The notes under the pieces are model-generated. The model did no database searches and was not told the origin of the DNA. It saw only the letters and a list, made by a program, of their open reading frames with translations. From the NCBI GenBank assembly GCA_017436675.1, contig JAFSCS010000035.1, positions 1 through 64,000 of the forward strand: DNA of 64,000 nucleotides. Reading direction: 5' to 3'. Positions within the stretch are counted from its first letter, which is position 1, and every line of letters begins with the position of its first letter. The DNA is from Clostridia bacterium (GTDB lineage: Bacteria; Bacillota; Clostridia; Oscillospirales; CAG-382). The position numbers were made by a program, and so were the translations under genes. Positions 15,909-23,029 of this stretch are shown here, in pieces.

Positions 15909-16775
15909 TTATCTTCCGCCACAGGAGTGGTCTTTTTTCTGTTCTCTGCATCCGCCATCACTATCGCGATTGTCTCCGTTTGGGTTCAATGCATAGGGGA
16001 AAAACTCGCCGAACGGGAAATTGAGCTTTCCGAAGATGTCGCAAGGATCGTTATGGCAGCTTGCGGGTGTGCTGTCTTTATCGGGGATACAATATCCGTT
16101 CGCTTGAACGAGAAGCTGAACGGGACGCTCGAGTCGGACAACGGTGAACATTCCGACCGTCACGAAGAGACGGTTATTTCCGACACCATCGACAAACGGT
16201 GTTCCGAATCTTTCGATCACGTTATCCGGCACTGAATCAACACCGCAACAGCAATTTCCGAAGGGGCGTTGTCTCTCGACAATTTTCGCGTCAAGGCACA
16301 TAGGCTGCGCCACCTCGACGACTGCTATGGGAAGCGTTGATTGACTGTTGCATTTCAGCTCGTCATAGGACGGGCAGAAGGTATTTTGCTCGGGGTCGGA
16401 CGTAAATACGCTGACGTTCTTTTCGCTTCCGAAGAGGATTATTTTTTTGTCGTGGACGGCGAGTCCTTGGAGCTCTTTTACCATTCCGTTGAACACACAT
16501 ACTTCAAGCGTTACGCAGAAGAAAAATCTTACGTTCACTTGGTAAAATCCGCGGTTAAACGGGACGTTTTCGAGATGGATATTCGTTGCGATGACCTCAA
16601 CGTTCTTCGCACGGACGGACGAGGAATGGTCGAGCAGCTCTTGGGCTTCGCTGTTAAGATAAACTCGAAGGTCCTCGAGGCATTCTTTGTCTCTTGCGCT
16701 GTCAAAGATCTTATTGACGTTGATGCAACAGATCTCGTTTCCTCTGCCGCATCCGAATTGGTTTTTATCTACCAT
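15909..16775 (-). CDS. Cys-rich hypothetical protein, possibly spore-related
   Basis: 288 aa, no signal peptide or membrane segment, about 15 cysteines including clusters GCGRGNEICC and FGNCCCGVD and a C-terminal DGGCREQKKDHSCGGR. It contains the stretch VNKIFDSARDKECLEDLRVY, which I recall from conserved Clostridia proteins of unknown role. Cysteine richness without secretion fits spore-coat-type proteins, but nothing in the context proves it. GGAGGTAG precedes the ATG at a spacing of about 6. It has its own terminator. Confidence 0.65.
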   Translation of the reverse strand: MVDKNQFGCGRGNEICCINVNKIFDSARDKECLEDLRVYLNSEAQELLDHSSSVRAKNVEVIATNIHLENVPFNRGFYQVNVRFFFCVTLEVCVFNGMVKELQGLAVHDKKIILFGSEKNVSVFTSDPEQNTFCPSYDELKCNSQSTLPIAVVEVAQPMCLDAKIVERQRPFGNCCCGVDSVPDNVIERFGTPFVDGVGNNRLFVTVGMFTVVRLERPVQLLVQANGYCIPDKDSTPASCHNDPCDIFGKLNFPFGEFFPYALNPNGDNRDSDGGCREQKKDHSCGGR

Positions 16776-16798
16776 TTATGCTACCTCCATATAAAATT

Positions 16799-16831
16799 AA
16801 TAGGTTTATGAAAGACTCATAAACCTATTAC
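16799..16831 (-). terminator. Terminator of the ybaK gene
   Basis: AATAGGTTTATGA (from 16799) pairs with TCATAAACCTATT. Minus-strand transcripts from ybaK reach it 33 nt after the stop and meet TTAATTTTAT. Confidence 0.7.
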
Positions 16832-16863
16832 ATATTATGCAGATATTATATTTTTGTGTTCGG

Positions 16864-17337
16864 TTAATCTTGGGTAATTTCGGCAAATTGTATTCTTATC
16901 GCTTTTGCGAGGTCGGACGGCGACATTTTCAGCTGACAACCGATCCGTCCGCCGCTGAAATACATATACTCAAGATGCTCAGCCGAGGAATCGACCGTGG
17001 TTTTGAAAAACTTCTTCATCCCTATCGGCGAGCAACCTCCGTGGACGTATCCTGTCAGTGGAAGCAGTTCCTTCGATTTCAGCATTTCGACATTCTTTTC
17101 GCCGACTGCTTTTGCGGCTTTTTTGAGATCGAGCTCGAAGTCGACGGGTACTACGAAAACGTAGTTATTCCCGCTTTTGCCTACGGTAACAAGCGTTTTA
17201 TAGACGCATTTTGAATCGGCGCCGAGCTCACGCGCGACCTCGGGCCCGCTTATTGCTACACCGTCGCCATAGAAAAAGCTTTCGTATTTTATTTTTTTGC
17301 TATCGAGATAGCGCATTGCATTCGTTTTTTCTTCCAT
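16864..17337 (-). CDS. ybaK: Cys-tRNA(Pro)/Cys-tRNA(Cys) deacylase, YbaK/EbsC type
   Basis: 157 aa. The YbaK/ProX-like editing fold is shown by NAMRYLDSKKIKYE, the ELGADSKCVYKTLVTVG segment with the conserved Lys and the GGCSPIGMKKFFKTTVD motif. Such proteins hydrolyse Cys mischarged on tRNA-Pro in trans. The ATG at 17337 is picked because GGGTG lies 6 nt upstream and the start fits the family length; the open frame runs on past its promoter. Confidence 0.92.
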   Translation of the reverse strand: MEEKTNAMRYLDSKKIKYESFFYGDGVAISGPEVARELGADSKCVYKTLVTVGKSGNNYVFVVPVDFELDLKKAAKAVGEKNVEMLKSKELLPLTGYVHGGCSPIGMKKFFKTTVDSSAEHLEYMYFSGGRIGCQLKMSPSDLAKAIRIQFAEITQD

Positions 17338-17353
17338 TTTCATCACCCGACTT

Positions 17354-17382
17354 ATTATACTATAAAAACACGAATATTGCAA
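17354..17382 (-). promoter_or_regulatory. Promoter of ybaK
   Basis: Minus-strand TTGCAA (17377-17382), 17-bp spacer, TATAAT (17354-17359). Confidence 0.75.
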
Positions 17383-17390
17383 CAAGAAAG

Positions 17391-17415
17391 ATCGGCCCAC
17401 GAAACGTGGACCGAA
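17391..17415 (-). terminator. Terminator of the 645-aa lipoprotein gene
   Basis: A TCGGxCCACG / CGTGGxCCGA hairpin right after the stop at 17420, followed on the minus strand by TCTTTCTTGTT. It also lies just upstream of the ybaK promoter. Confidence 0.6.
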
Positions 17416-17419
17416 AATT

Positions 17420-19357
17420 TTATTTTGTATATACTGCGATGCTATATTTACCGTCCTTCTTGACCATAAATACACCTTTACCGCAGGTGGATACTGATTC
17501 GTATCCCGCCAAGCCGTTCGAAACGCGCTCGAGATTTTCGTCGATGACATATATCTCGTCGTTTTCTTTGACTGCCGCAAAGCCTCCGGAGAAGTTTGCC
17601 GCGTCGTCATAGAGCTTCAAGTTCTTTCCGTCGTAGGAGAGATAGCCCCATTTTCCGTCCATCGTCGAAACGAGGATATATTTTTCTGTGTTTCCGAAGA
17701 TGTTGAAGAATGAATGGTGGTCAAATTCTTTATCACAAAGTGCCGCATCCTTCGTCGGAACAACAAATCCGTCCTCGTCAAGCTTACATTTTGACACGTC
17801 GATGAGATAGTAGCCGTTTGAAACGGTGTCGTTTTCAACGACCTTTGAGAAGACGAGTGTGCCGTAGTTCGTGGCTTTTGCGACATAGTCGCCCCTCATG
17901 ACGTATACTTTCGCGAAGCTTTCGTTCGTGAGGATATAATTTGTCTCGACCCAGCCCTCTGCGGCGATCATAAGATAACCGTTTGAGAAATAGGCTGTGT
18001 TATGACCTTCGCCGATCGTACAGAATTCCATATCGATGTACACTTCATCGTTTATCGTTTCATTAATGAGCTCATATATGCTCTTTGTCGCTATTGTATT
18101 ACCGTTTTTATCAACAACGAATATCGTATCCCAAGACATTATAATGAGCTTTCCGTTGATATAGCTTCCGTGGGAAGCGATATTTTCAAATTCGGCGAGC
18201 TTATTGCCCTTCATATCGTAGACAAAGAGGGTGTAGTAGTTACGAGCCATACCCATAAAATAGGTTTCATATTCTACGGTTATTATTCTGTCCTCGCTTA
18301 CGTTCATTATGTATTCGCCGTTATACGTCGTTTCATCAAAGGATTCGGTGCGTTCGCACGTCCTCTCGAAGACGACCTTTCCGTCGGGTGAAATGACGGA
18401 GGACTTCGTAGTTTTCATTACTATGTCGCAAGGCTCATCGTTCCAGTCAAGTCCTGTGCCGACTACCTTTGACGTTGCACTCCAGCCAACAGCATATCCG
18501 TTTTTGTCGGAGCAGATCACGTTGTCATTGAACGGACCTGCGAGCTTTTTGCCGCTGCTGTTGATCATATAATACTCGGTTCCGTCTTTATAGACGATGG
18601 TTTTTCCGTTCGTCCAATATACTGCATCAGGATTGATGCCGCTGATGGTCGATAACGTTCCGTCATAAAGGCTCTTACCGCAGGTACAGATACCGTTTGT
18701 ATATTTATGCTCGGTTTTCGAGAGTGTTTTCGTTTCCTTTTCACCGCAAGAGCAGGTGCGTTCGCTCTTTCCCTCTTTCGTGCAGGAAGCGGCGGTTACG
18801 GTCTTCCAATCACCGTAGGAGTGACCTTTTGCGGCAACCTCGGTCTGCTTCACGGTGATCGTGTTACAAACGGAGCAATGCTTTCCTTCGGTCTTACCCT
18901 TTTCGGTGCAGGTAGGCTCGACTGCTTTATCAACGACCTCGGTATGACCGAGCTCTTTAACTTCCTTCGTTTCCTTTTCGCCACAGGTACAGCTTCTTTC
19001 CTCGCTGCCCTTTTCGGTACAGGTTGCTGCTTTCGTTACCTTCCAATCGCTCCAAGAATGCTCGTGTGGTTTTGAGGTCTCCTCGGCGGGCTTTGAGGTA
19101 TCCTCGGCGGGCTTTGAGGTATCCTCGGCGGGCTTGGAGGTATCCTCAGCAGGCTTTGAGGTGTCCTCGGTGGGCTTTGAGGTATCCTCGGCGGGCTTTG
19201 AGGTGTCCTCGGGTGTTGAGATATCTTCCTCTGTATTTGACACTGCGCCTTCACTTACGGTGCTTTCGGAGCTCGTATTATCACACGAGGAAAGCACTAA
19301 TGAAAGAGCCAGAAGCAAGAGGAAAACGCAAGTAACCAAATTTTTGGTGAATTTCAT
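17420..19357 (-). CDS. Large lipoprotein with TSKPAED repeats, Cys modules and WG-like repeats
   Basis: 645 aa. A signal peptide ends VLSSC (Cys25). Residues about 45-95 are 7-residue repeats DTSKPAE. Residues about 97-230 hold repeated modules with paired cysteines and His-Ser/His-Thr landmarks (SWSDWKVTKAATCTEKGSEE, RSCTCGEKETK, GKHCSVCNTITV, ASCTKEGKSE), as seen in surface proteins of gut Firmicutes. The C-terminal 400 residues are strand-rich with WG-repeat-like units (MDGKWGYLSYDGKNLKLYDD, NFSGGFAAVKENDEIYVIDE), suggesting a propeller-like fold. Cell-surface exposed; function unknown. GAGGA precedes the ATG. Confidence 0.75.
   Translation of the reverse strand: MKFTKNLVTCVFLLLLALSLVLSSCDNTSSESTVSEGAVSNTEEDISTPEDTSKPAEDTSKPTEDTSKPAEDTSKPAEDTSKPAEDTSKPAEETSKPHEHSWSDWKVTKAATCTEKGSEERSCTCGEKETKEVKELGHTEVVDKAVEPTCTEKGKTEGKHCSVCNTITVKQTEVAAKGHSYGDWKTVTAASCTKEGKSERTCSCGEKETKTLSKTEHKYTNGICTCGKSLYDGTLSTISGINPDAVYWTNGKTIVYKDGTEYYMINSSGKKLAGPFNDNVICSDKNGYAVGWSATSKVVGTGLDWNDEPCDIVMKTTKSSVISPDGKVVFERTCERTESFDETTYNGEYIMNVSEDRIITVEYETYFMGMARNYYTLFVYDMKGNKLAEFENIASHGSYINGKLIIMSWDTIFVVDKNGNTIATKSIYELINETINDEVYIDMEFCTIGEGHNTAYFSNGYLMIAAEGWVETNYILTNESFAKVYVMRGDYVAKATNYGTLVFSKVVENDTVSNGYYLIDVSKCKLDEDGFVVPTKDAALCDKEFDHHSFFNIFGNTEKYILVSTMDGKWGYLSYDGKNLKLYDDAANFSGGFAAVKENDEIYVIDENLERVSNGLAGYESVSTCGKGVFMVKKDGKYSIAVYTK
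19081..19206. repeat. Six 21-bp tandem repeats inside the lipoprotein gene
   Basis: Six units of CCTCGGCGGGCTTTGAGGTAT with few changes, each encoding seven residues of the TSKPAED linker on the minus strand. The near identity at the DNA level suggests recent slippage and possible length variation. Confidence 0.9.
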
Positions 19358-19389
19358 ATTAAACGTCCTCTGAATTTTGATTTTTGTTT

Positions 19390-19418
19390 ATTATACTATC
19401 ATTTTTATTTTATGTCAA
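19390..19418 (-). promoter_or_regulatory. Promoter of the 645-aa lipoprotein gene
   Basis: Perfect minus-strand TTGACA (19413-19418), 17-bp spacer, TATAAT (19390-19395). Confidence 0.88.
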
Positions 19419-19510
19419 GGCTTATAATGTTTTTCAAATTCTATATTTCTTATAGATTTTTCGGGATGATTGTGGTAAAATACAGAAAACACGTTTTTGG
19501 GAGAGGCATT

Positions 19511-20215
19511 TTGAAAAAGGAATTTTTTCGAGGTATTGGGCACGGAGTTCCGATATTTTTGGGATATTTATCGGTGTCGTTCGGGTTCGGCATTCTTGCG
19601 ATCAGGTCGGGACTTTCCACTTTTGAGGCGGTCTTGATCTCGATGACAAATCTGACCTCCGCCGGTCAAGTTGCGGGAGTCGGGATAATCGCATCGCTCG
19701 GTGGTCTTGCCGAGATGGCTTTGACACAATTCATAATAAATTTGCGCTATGCTTTGATGGGTATTTCCCTCTCGCAAAAGTTGGACGAAAGCTTTACGCT
19801 TCGCCATCGTTTTTTGGCATCGTTCGGGATAACCGACGAGATATTTGCGGTCGCGATATCAAACGAGAAGCCAATTTTACCTATATATATGTATGGTATT
19901 ATCTCGATCTCGTTTATCGGATGGACATTGGGCACGCTTTTGGGTGCATTGGCGGGAAGCCTTTTGCCTGTTATCGTTACCGATGCGATGGGGCTATTGC
20001 TTTACGGTATGTTTATCGCGATAATCATTCCGCCGTCAAAAAAGGAGAAGGGTGTATTTATGGCAGTCGCTTTGGCTGCGGCTTTTTCGGTCGTATTCAG
20101 ATATCTGCTTTCATTCGTATCGGGTGGGTTTGCCATCATTATCAGCGCGATCGCTTCTTCGGTCGTTTGCGCTGTACTGTTTCCCATCGATGAAAAGGAG
20201 GAAAAAGCTATATGA
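19511..20215 (+). CDS. azlC: AzlC family branched-chain amino acid exporter subunit
   Basis: 234 aa from a TTG start at 19511, with GGAG 7 nt upstream. The frame is open from 19412, but that stretch contains an extended -10 box (TGTGGTAAAAT, 19471-19481), so the longer start is unlikely. Features: GVPIFLGYLSVSFGFGILA, TSAGQVAGVG, INLRYALMGISLSQKL and 5-6 further membrane helices, all typical of AzlC. With AzlD it forms a two-component exporter of branched-chain amino acids or analogues. azlD overlaps its 3' end by 4 bp. Confidence 0.9.
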   Translation: MKKEFFRGIGHGVPIFLGYLSVSFGFGILAIRSGLSTFEAVLISMTNLTSAGQVAGVGIIASLGGLAEMALTQFIINLRYALMGISLSQKLDESFTLRHRFLASFGITDEIFAVAISNEKPILPIYMYGIISISFIGWTLGTLLGALAGSLLPVIVTDAMGLLLYGMFIAIIIPPSKKEKGVFMAVALAAAFSVVFRYLLSFVSGGFAIIISAIASSVVCAVLFPIDEKEEKAI

Positions 20216-20511
20216 CGATATTTTTATACATACTGACTATGGCTTTGGTGACGTATCTTATTCGGATGCTTCCGATGACTTTATTCCGAAAGAAGATCGA
20301 TTCAAGGTTTATAAAGAGCGTTCTTTATTATATTCCCTATTCGGTGCTCAGTGCGATGACGTTTCCCTCTGTGTTTTATTCGACCGGCGACGTTCCGAGC
20401 GCGGTCGTCGGAACGGTCGTTGCGCTTATCCTTGCATTTTTCAAAATGCCGATGATAGTCGTTGCGCTCAGCGCATCTGCGACTGCTTTACTATATACTT
20501 TAATATTCTAA
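20212..20511 (+). CDS. azlD: AzlD family small subunit of branched-chain amino acid exporter
   Basis: 99 aa with three to four membrane helices. TYLIRMLPMTLFRKKIDSRF and the SVLYYIPYSVLSAMTFPSVF stretch match AzlD. It starts inside azlC by an ATGA overlap and has AAGGAGG within the azlC 3' end, so the two are translationally coupled. Confidence 0.9.
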   Translation: MTIFLYILTMALVTYLIRMLPMTLFRKKIDSRFIKSVLYYIPYSVLSAMTFPSVFYSTGDVPSAVVGTVVALILAFFKMPMIVVALSASATALLYTLIF

Positions 20512-20564
20512 ATTCAATAGAAATCACTTGACTTTTGTAAATACTCACTAACTGAATAAAGTTA

Positions 20565-20763
20565 AATGAAATCAGCAGGAGATAAGACTTTTGTCTTTCC
20601 AAAGGGGTAATACTCTCGGGTGTCTTTTTTGACGGAGACTGCTGACGGATAGCGATCCCGAGGTTCAAGCCTCCGAGATCACTCGTGAATGCGATGAAAA
20701 CTAAGCTTTCTCACATTTCAAAAAGCATAAAAAAACGTGGTCTTATGGGACCACGTTTTTTTG
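20565..20763 (+). ncRNA. Candidate structured RNA ending in a strong terminator
   Basis: No ORF is supported between azlD and the next gene. The segment shows ordered pairings: TCAGCAG (20571-20577) with CTGCTGA (20639-20645), CTCGGG (near 20615-20620) with CCCGAG (near 20657-20662), which would cross the first and make a pseudoknot, AAGAC/GTCTT near 20584-20596, and a local GAGG-TTCAAG-CCTC hairpin. It ends at an intrinsic terminator. The density of complementarity is more than expected for spacer DNA, but I match it to no known family. The strand is inferred from azlCD orientation. Confidence 0.4.
20729..20762. terminator. Bidirectional terminator
   Basis: ACGTGGTC (20735-20742) pairs with GACCACGT (20749-20756), flanked by an A-run (20729-20735) and a T-run (20756-20762). 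It serves the azlCD/candidate RNA side and the minus-strand gene ending at 20764. Confidence 0.9.
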
Positions 20764-22671
20764 TTATTTATTCGTTTTTTTCTTCGAGATGAAGAATATT
20801 ACGCCTCCTGCGAGCAATACACCGAACAATACGCCGAGAACTGCTTTTACAATATTGTTATTTTTCGGTTCTTCGGTTTTTGAGGTATCTTCAGTTTGGT
20901 TGGTCTCTTCTGTCATACTTTCGTTGGCACAACTTTCTTCCGACTTGCTTTCATCGGGAATGCTTTCCTCGGGAATGCTTTCCTCGGGGATAGACGAAGT
21001 GAACGTGCTTTTGTCGCCGAACACATTGATCTCGCTGAGCCAACAGAAGTTACCCTCAACGGCATATCTTACTTTGACATGAGTTGCTTCGACGGGTGTT
21101 TCGAGCGTTACCGTATAGAGTGTACGCTTCCAATCGTCTGCTTGGTCTTCGGATTCCTCCTTCACCGTGCCTTCAAGCTCGGTGAATTTCTTTCCGTCGG
21201 TCGAAACGAGGAATTTTATTTCGGCTTTATTCGGATCACCGATTCCCCATGCGCCACCGAACAAGTCGGTAGTGATACGTTTTATTTCACCTTTACCCTC
21301 GAGGTCGATCGTTATATCCATTTCCGGACAGCTATAGCCACCAATTGCGGCTTCGCTACCAAAAAGGGCAGCAAATCCGTCGGTATATTTTCCGAGCGGT
21401 TTGCCGTCGTCGCCTGTTTCGGTCCAGTTTCCGACGTACTTTGTTCCGTTGCTCTTATAGGGTTTCCCTATTGCGATATTGTGGTATTCCTTTCCGTCTT
21501 CGGTATATTTATTTTGAAGCATTTCTGCGGGATCGTATTTTTCATCCACGCCCTTTTTCGCCATCTCCTGAAGTTTTTCGACAACGTCGGGATCGAGGTT
21601 TGCGGTATAGGTATTGCCAACAGGATCAACACCGAGGTAGCTATAGAGCCAAGTACACGCGATCAGGTAGCTTCCTTCCGCTGAATGATGGGAATCATCG
21701 TCACCATAGAGATCTATTTCGGGATAGGTCTCGACACATTGGTTAAACGAAAGGACTATTGGAGCATATTTTAGTGAATATTTTTCGGCAAGGTTATCAT
21801 AGAGGATAAAATAACGAGCTACGTTATGCTTTCTGATCTCGGGATCGAGCTCGGAGGTATAGCGCATATAGAGAAGCGCCTCCGCTCCGTTTTTCTCGAC
21901 GAGAGGAAGAAGCGTTGCCAATGCATCGTCGGCTTGTTTTTCGGTCGCCGATGCTGCATCTTGGAATACTACGTAGTCGAATTTTTTCGTATTGAGAAGG
22001 TTGCGAAGCTTTTTGCCGTAATCGTGGGTGCTGTCGGCAAACTCGCTGAGGTACGCTGCGCCATTCGTACAATACGTTACCGATACGTCGAGGCCTGCGG
22101 CGTCGCAAAGTGCCTTGAATTTCAAAGGTGTGCCATTGAAATAGGTCGCGCTGTTTCCGACAAACAGAAATTTTTTCGTTTTCTCGGTTTCTGCCTTTTC
22201 GGGTGTATATGTAAAGCTCAGGTCCATATTACTGTCATTGAAAGTACATTTTATATCTCTTATGACCGTCATTGTTGCGTTATAGAGCATTGCGTCGTTC
22301 ATCGCAAGGTCAAACACCTTTTTCGCGTCGCCGGATACATTCGGTCCGAGAGCTACGAGAAATCCGCCGACGGGTATCTTCACGCTGAGTTGGGGACTTC
22401 CATCGCCGTCGATGAGGTTCTTTCCCACCTCGATCATTTGACCGTTTTTGTCGAACACCATTAAAAATGCATTTTTAAATCCATATCTTCCGGATCTTAT
22501 TGTGCGGACCGTGTCACCGTCATTTGGGAAAACAACGACCTTTTTTCCGCTCACGTCAATATCAACACCGTCGACGTTGGCGGAATATTTTACGTCTGCC
22601 GCATAGGTGGTAAACGGAACACAACCGAGCAGCATTATTAATGCAAGGATGAGGATAACTGATCTTTTCAT
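20764..22671 (-). CDS. Cell-surface protein with DUF4886 SGNH-like hydrolase domain
   Basis: 635 aa. Signal peptide (MKRSVILILALIMLLGCVPF...TYA). After a beta-rich segment, residues about 165-350 form a DUF4886/SGNH-like domain: FLFVGNSATYFNGTPLKF holds the nucleophile-Ser block and DDSHHSAEGSYLIACTWLYS the catalytic D-x-x-H type block. Residues about 390-560 look like a discoidin-type carbohydrate-binding domain (YSCPEMDITIDLEGKGEIKR, HVKVRYAVEGNFCWLSEINV). A SIPEE-repeat linker then leads to a C-terminal membrane helix and KKKTNK tail. It is probably a surface-anchored esterase or glycan-acting enzyme; the substrate is unknown. Confidence 0.8.
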   Translation of the reverse strand: MKRSVILILALIMLLGCVPFTTYAADVKYSANVDGVDIDVSGKKVVVFPNDGDTVRTIRSGRYGFKNAFLMVFDKNGQMIEVGKNLIDGDGSPQLSVKIPVGGFLVALGPNVSGDAKKVFDLAMNDAMLYNATMTVIRDIKCTFNDSNMDLSFTYTPEKAETEKTKKFLFVGNSATYFNGTPLKFKALCDAAGLDVSVTYCTNGAAYLSEFADSTHDYGKKLRNLLNTKKFDYVVFQDAASATEKQADDALATLLPLVEKNGAEALLYMRYTSELDPEIRKHNVARYFILYDNLAEKYSLKYAPIVLSFNQCVETYPEIDLYGDDDSHHSAEGSYLIACTWLYSYLGVDPVGNTYTANLDPDVVEKLQEMAKKGVDEKYDPAEMLQNKYTEDGKEYHNIAIGKPYKSNGTKYVGNWTETGDDGKPLGKYTDGFAALFGSEAAIGGYSCPEMDITIDLEGKGEIKRITTDLFGGAWGIGDPNKAEIKFLVSTDGKKFTELEGTVKEESEDQADDWKRTLYTVTLETPVEATHVKVRYAVEGNFCWLSEINVFGDKSTFTSSIPEESIPEESIPDESKSEESCANESMTEETNQTEDTSKTEEPKNNNIVKAVLGVLFGVLLAGGVIFFISKKKTNK

Positions 22672-22699
22672 TTTCTTTCTCCCTTGGTTTATTACCTTT

Positions 22700-22727
22700 A
22701 TTATACTTATTTTAAAAATTAATACAA
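22700..22727 (-). promoter_or_regulatory. Promoter of the DUF4886 gene
   Basis: Minus-strand TTGTAT (22722-22727), 16-bp spacer, TATAAT (22700-22705), about 28 nt before the ATG. Confidence 0.65.
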
Positions 22728-22777
22728 GTAGGTATCAAAAAATTTAGTTCGTTAACAAAATAAATTCCTAAAAGGTA

Positions 22778-22806
22778 TTGACAAATTTGATCCGTAGTGC
22801 TATTAT
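22778..22806 (+). promoter_or_regulatory. Promoter of the aromatic biosynthesis operon
   Basis: TTGACA (22778-22783), 17-bp spacer, TATTAT (22801-22806). It places a leader of about 215 nt before the first structural gene. Confidence 0.88.
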
Positions 22807-22830
22807 CTAAAATAGATTTTTAGGAAAGGA

Positions 22831-22857
22831 ATGCGGCTTCACCGTTTTCTGTTATGA
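22831..22857 (+). CDS. Eight-codon mini-ORF coupled to the aromatic leader peptide
   Basis: ATG at 22831, preceded by AGGAAAGGA, encodes MRLHRFLL and stops at TGA 22855-22857. That TGA overlaps the ATG of the Phe/Tyr leader peptide (ATGA). The leader peptide has no ribosome binding site of its own, so this mini-ORF may deliver ribosomes to it by coupling. Inference from position only. Confidence 0.45.
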   Translation: MRLHRFLL

Positions 22858-22916
22858 ACCACACTACTTTTGCTGCATATTTTTATTACTTTTACTTTAC
22901 CGCAAAAACAAAGTAA
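22854..22916 (+). CDS. Phe/Tyr-rich leader peptide of the aro operon attenuator
   Basis: A 20-residue ORF whose middle is FAAYFYYFYF: four Phe and four Tyr within ten codons. It sits between a strong promoter and an intrinsic terminator upstream of DAHP synthase. This is the classic design of transcription attenuation, where ribosome stalling at codons for the end-product amino acid prevents terminator formation. Here both phenylalanine and tyrosine would be sensed. The TTT/TAC codons form the 5' arm of an 11-bp perfect inverted repeat (22888-22898 with 22910-22920). Confidence 0.82.
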   Translation: MNHTTFAAYFYYFYFTAKTK

Positions 22917-22920
22917 AAGT
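22888..22920 (+). promoter_or_regulatory. Attenuator hairpin overlapping the Phe/Tyr codons
   Basis: ACTTTTACTTT (22888-22898) and AAAGTAAAAGT (22910-22920) pair perfectly around an 11-nt loop. The 5' arm is the last Tyr/Phe codons and the 3' arm includes the stop codon, so a ribosome stalled there would open it. A possible alternative pairing downstream is GGTGT (22942-22946) with ACACC (22962-22966), which would take part of the terminator 5' arm. Confidence 0.65.
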
Positions 22921-22963
22921 GATCTTTGCTGCAGAAAAATCGGTGTTATTTTAGTTTTTTCAC

Positions 22964-22996
22964 ACCTCGCAGTGATCTTCACTGTGAGGTTTTTTA
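22964..22996 (+). terminator. Attenuator terminator before the aro operon
   Basis: ACCTCGCAGT (22964-22973) pairs with ACTGTGAGGT (22981-22990), one G-T pair, followed by a T-run, 34 nt before the DAHP synthase start. Confidence 0.88.
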
Positions 22997-23029
22997 TTTT
23001 AAATCATTAATCTATTGGAGGCATTTATT

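Noticed and set aside
19412-19510. N-terminal extension of AzlC
   Set aside because: The stretch holds promoter-like sequence, and a TTG with GGAG 7 nt upstream at 19511 gives the normal AzlC length.
20565-20763. T-box or known amino-acid riboswitch for azlCD
   Set aside because: It lies downstream of azlD, no AGGGUGGNACCGCG T-box core is present, and I cannot match any known riboswitch core; kept only as a candidate RNA.
22831-23029. T-box leader before aroF
   Set aside because: No T-box sequence; the Phe/Tyr-rich ORF and terminator point to ribosome-mediated attenuation.
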